This document shows positions 6,498 through 7,058 of a DNA stretch of 7,058 bases, one piece after another (position 1 is the stretch's first letter; the number at the start of each line of letters is the position of its first letter). Source of the stretch: Bacteroidales bacterium. Its GTDB lineage: Bacteria; Bacteroidota; Bacteroidia; Bacteroidales; F082. The position numbers and the translations under genes were made by a program. Under the pieces are notes generated by a model, which was not told where the DNA came from, searched no databases, and worked only from the letters and a program-made list of their open reading frames with translations. Location: assembly GCA_029933565.1 (NCBI GenBank), contig JAOZNY010000036.1, positions 11,567-18,624 on the forward strand, written 5' to 3'.

Positions 6498-6596
6498 CCT
6501 TTGTTTTATTGAAGTGGCTAAAGTAAATAGAAAATGAATGTGTGAAAGTGCGAATGTTGTCCCCAAAGCACCAATATTATTCAGCCGAGTATTTTG

Positions 6597-6680
6597 TTGT
6601 CATTTCGACCGTAAAAGTCCTAACTTCTAAAGGGGACTTGGAGTGGAGAACAGCCTGCCGATAAGCAGGAACCTCCCGGG
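6597..6680. repeat. Repeat family A, copy 1 (GTCATTTCGACCG type)
   Basis: Starts with TTGTCATTTCGACCG (6597-6611), the same 15 bases that begin copy 2 exactly 90 bp later. Inside are two small inverted repeats: AAGTCC/GGACTT (6615-6620, 6634-6639), and CCTGC/GCAGG (6654-6658, 6665-6669) nested in GGAG/CTCC (6645-6648, 6673-6676). No matching right terminus (GTCGAAATGAC) is visible before copy 2, so this copy may be truncated or interrupted. Confidence 0.7.
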
Positions 6681-6686
6681 GTTAAG

Positions 6687-6821
6687 TTGTCATTTCGACC
6701 GAATATTCGTAATGCAATGGAGAATGAGAGTGGAGAAATCTCCTGTGTCCTAGGCTCTTACCTTTGGAGATTTCTCCATGCGTAACCTCCGCTGCGCTAC
6801 TTTACTTAGCCGAAAAGACAG
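6687..6821. repeat. Repeat family A, copy 2, near complete with terminal inverted repeats
   Basis: Begins with TTGTCATTTCGACCG (6687-6701). The core is a 12-bp perfect inverted repeat, GGAGAAATCTCC (6732-6743) and GGAGATTTCTCC (6766-6777), around a 22-nt loop; a flanking T-A pair extends it to 13. The right end, GCCGAAAAGACAG (6809-6821), is a worn inverse copy of the left end (10 of 14 positions match when 6808 is included). About 135 bp, no coding capacity, consistent with a non-autonomous palindromic element. Confidence 0.75.
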
Positions 6822-6835
6822 CCATCCTTTCTTGC

Positions 6836-6900
6836 CGTTACGAGTGAAGCGTGGCAATCTCCTTCAACCATTCACAGTTGAGATTGCTTCTCCGCAATAG
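6836..6900. repeat. Repeat family B, copy 1 (degenerate)
   Basis: The core GCGTGGCAATCTCC (6849-6862) is identical to family B copy 2 at 7001-7014. GCAATCTC (6854-6861) pairs with GAGATTGC (6880-6887). The stretch 6866-6887 matches 7022-7043 with one mismatch in 22. The ends look worn: CGTTACGAG (6836-6844) in place of CGTCATTGCGAG, and CGCAATAG (6893-6900) in place of CGCAATGACG. Confidence 0.7.
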
Positions 6901-6934
6901 TAATTAGTTCAAAAAATATTTTTTTGTTGGCGGA

Positions 6935-6945
6935 TCGCAATGACG
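6935..6945. repeat. Isolated right end of a family B element
   Basis: TCGCAATGACG is the exact reverse complement of the left end of copy 2 (CGTCATTGCGA, 6985-6995). The body of its own element is not recognisable between 6901 and 6934, which is AT-rich. It may be a third, mostly lost copy, or it may pair with 6985-6995 as a long-loop hairpin. Confidence 0.55.
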
Positions 6946-6984
6946 GTATTTTTCTTTTCAAAAAAGGAACAAAAAAGAGACGAA

Positions 6985-7058
6985 CGTCATTGCGAGCGTA
7001 GCGTGGCAATCTCCCTGTTTAAACCATTCACAATTGAGATTGCCGCGTCGTACCTCCT
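6985..7058. repeat. Repeat family B, copy 2, cut by window edge
   Basis: Starts CGTCATTGCGAG (6985-6996), then GCGTGGCAATCTCC (7001-7014). GGCAATCTC (7005-7013) pairs exactly with GAGATTGCC (7036-7044) around a 22-nt loop. The right arm continues GCGTCGTACCTCCT to the edge, so the expected end CGCAATGACG should lie within about 10-15 bases beyond it. Elements of this CGTCATTGCGAG...GCAATCTC form are known from intergenic DNA of several bacterial groups. Confidence 0.75.

Larger units (their letters stand above)
6498..7058. other. Gene-free region filled with intergenic repeat elements
   Basis: I find no supportable gene, tRNA or transposase frame here on either strand. From 6498 to 6596 is the HAD upstream region. 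From 6597 on, most bases belong to inverted-repeat elements of two types, listed separately, with AT-rich spacers at about 6901-6934 and 6946-6984. The region is clearly richer in G+C in patches than the genes beside it. Confidence 0.8.

Noticed and set aside
6498..6566. N-terminal extension of the HAD gene to an ATG at 6566 (23 more residues)
   Set aside because: The HAD fold begins a few residues after the ATG at 6497 and motif I sits at its usual distance. The extension has no family similarity and would cover the likely promoter region.
6597..7058. Possible CRISPR array from repeated motifs
   Set aside because: Repeats are two different palindromic families with degenerate copies and uneven spacing, and there are no cas genes; they do not form regular repeat-spacer units.
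6597..7058. Possible insertion sequence
   Set aside because: Inverted repeats are present but no transposase frame or fragment can be read; at most these are non-autonomous elements.

Overview
This window looks like chromosome from a Bacteroidota member, probably Bacteroidales or a relative. Four things point there: AT-rich coding sequence, little or no Shine-Dalgarno signal before starts, promoter-like TAnnTTTG (-7) motifs, and the gene order birA / rsfS - ftsH - LUD gene - cdsA - psd. Two intergenic repeat families, with consensus starts GTCATTTCGACCG and CGTCATTGCGAG, also fit. Species cannot be named from the sequence.

Layout. Positions 1-684 (minus) hold birA, a biotin-protein ligase without a DNA-binding domain, cut by the window edge. 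After a 145-bp divergent gap, a plus-strand block runs from 830 to 5662. It contains rsfS (ribosome silencing factor), ftsH (membrane AAA+ zinc protease), a stand-alone LutC-type LUD protein whose ATG directly follows the ftsH stop, cdsA (CDP-diacylglycerol synthase, TTG start) and psd (phosphatidylserine decarboxylase, 2 bp after cdsA). A -7-like motif before cdsA suggests cdsA-psd is a second transcription unit. A structured CTTTGCG-type repeat at about 5676-5782 separates psd from a convergent YjjG-like HAD phosphatase gene (5799-6497, minus). The last 560 bases (6498-7058) have no gene I can support and are mostly inverted-repeat elements of two families, the last one cut by the window edge.

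How the genes fit together. This is mostly housekeeping. RsfS controls ribosome subunit joining, FtsH handles membrane protein quality control, and CdsA and Psd are steps 1 and 3 of the route from phosphatidic acid to phosphatidylethanolamine. The middle enzyme, PssA, is not in the window. BirA attaches biotin to acetyl-CoA carboxylase and related carboxylases, so it also feeds lipid synthesis.

I found no convincing new biological system. The least explained features are an 18-bp perfect palindrome across the rsfS stop codon, the TTG start of cdsA overlapped by a 13-codon reading frame, and the two-family repeat cluster at the right end.
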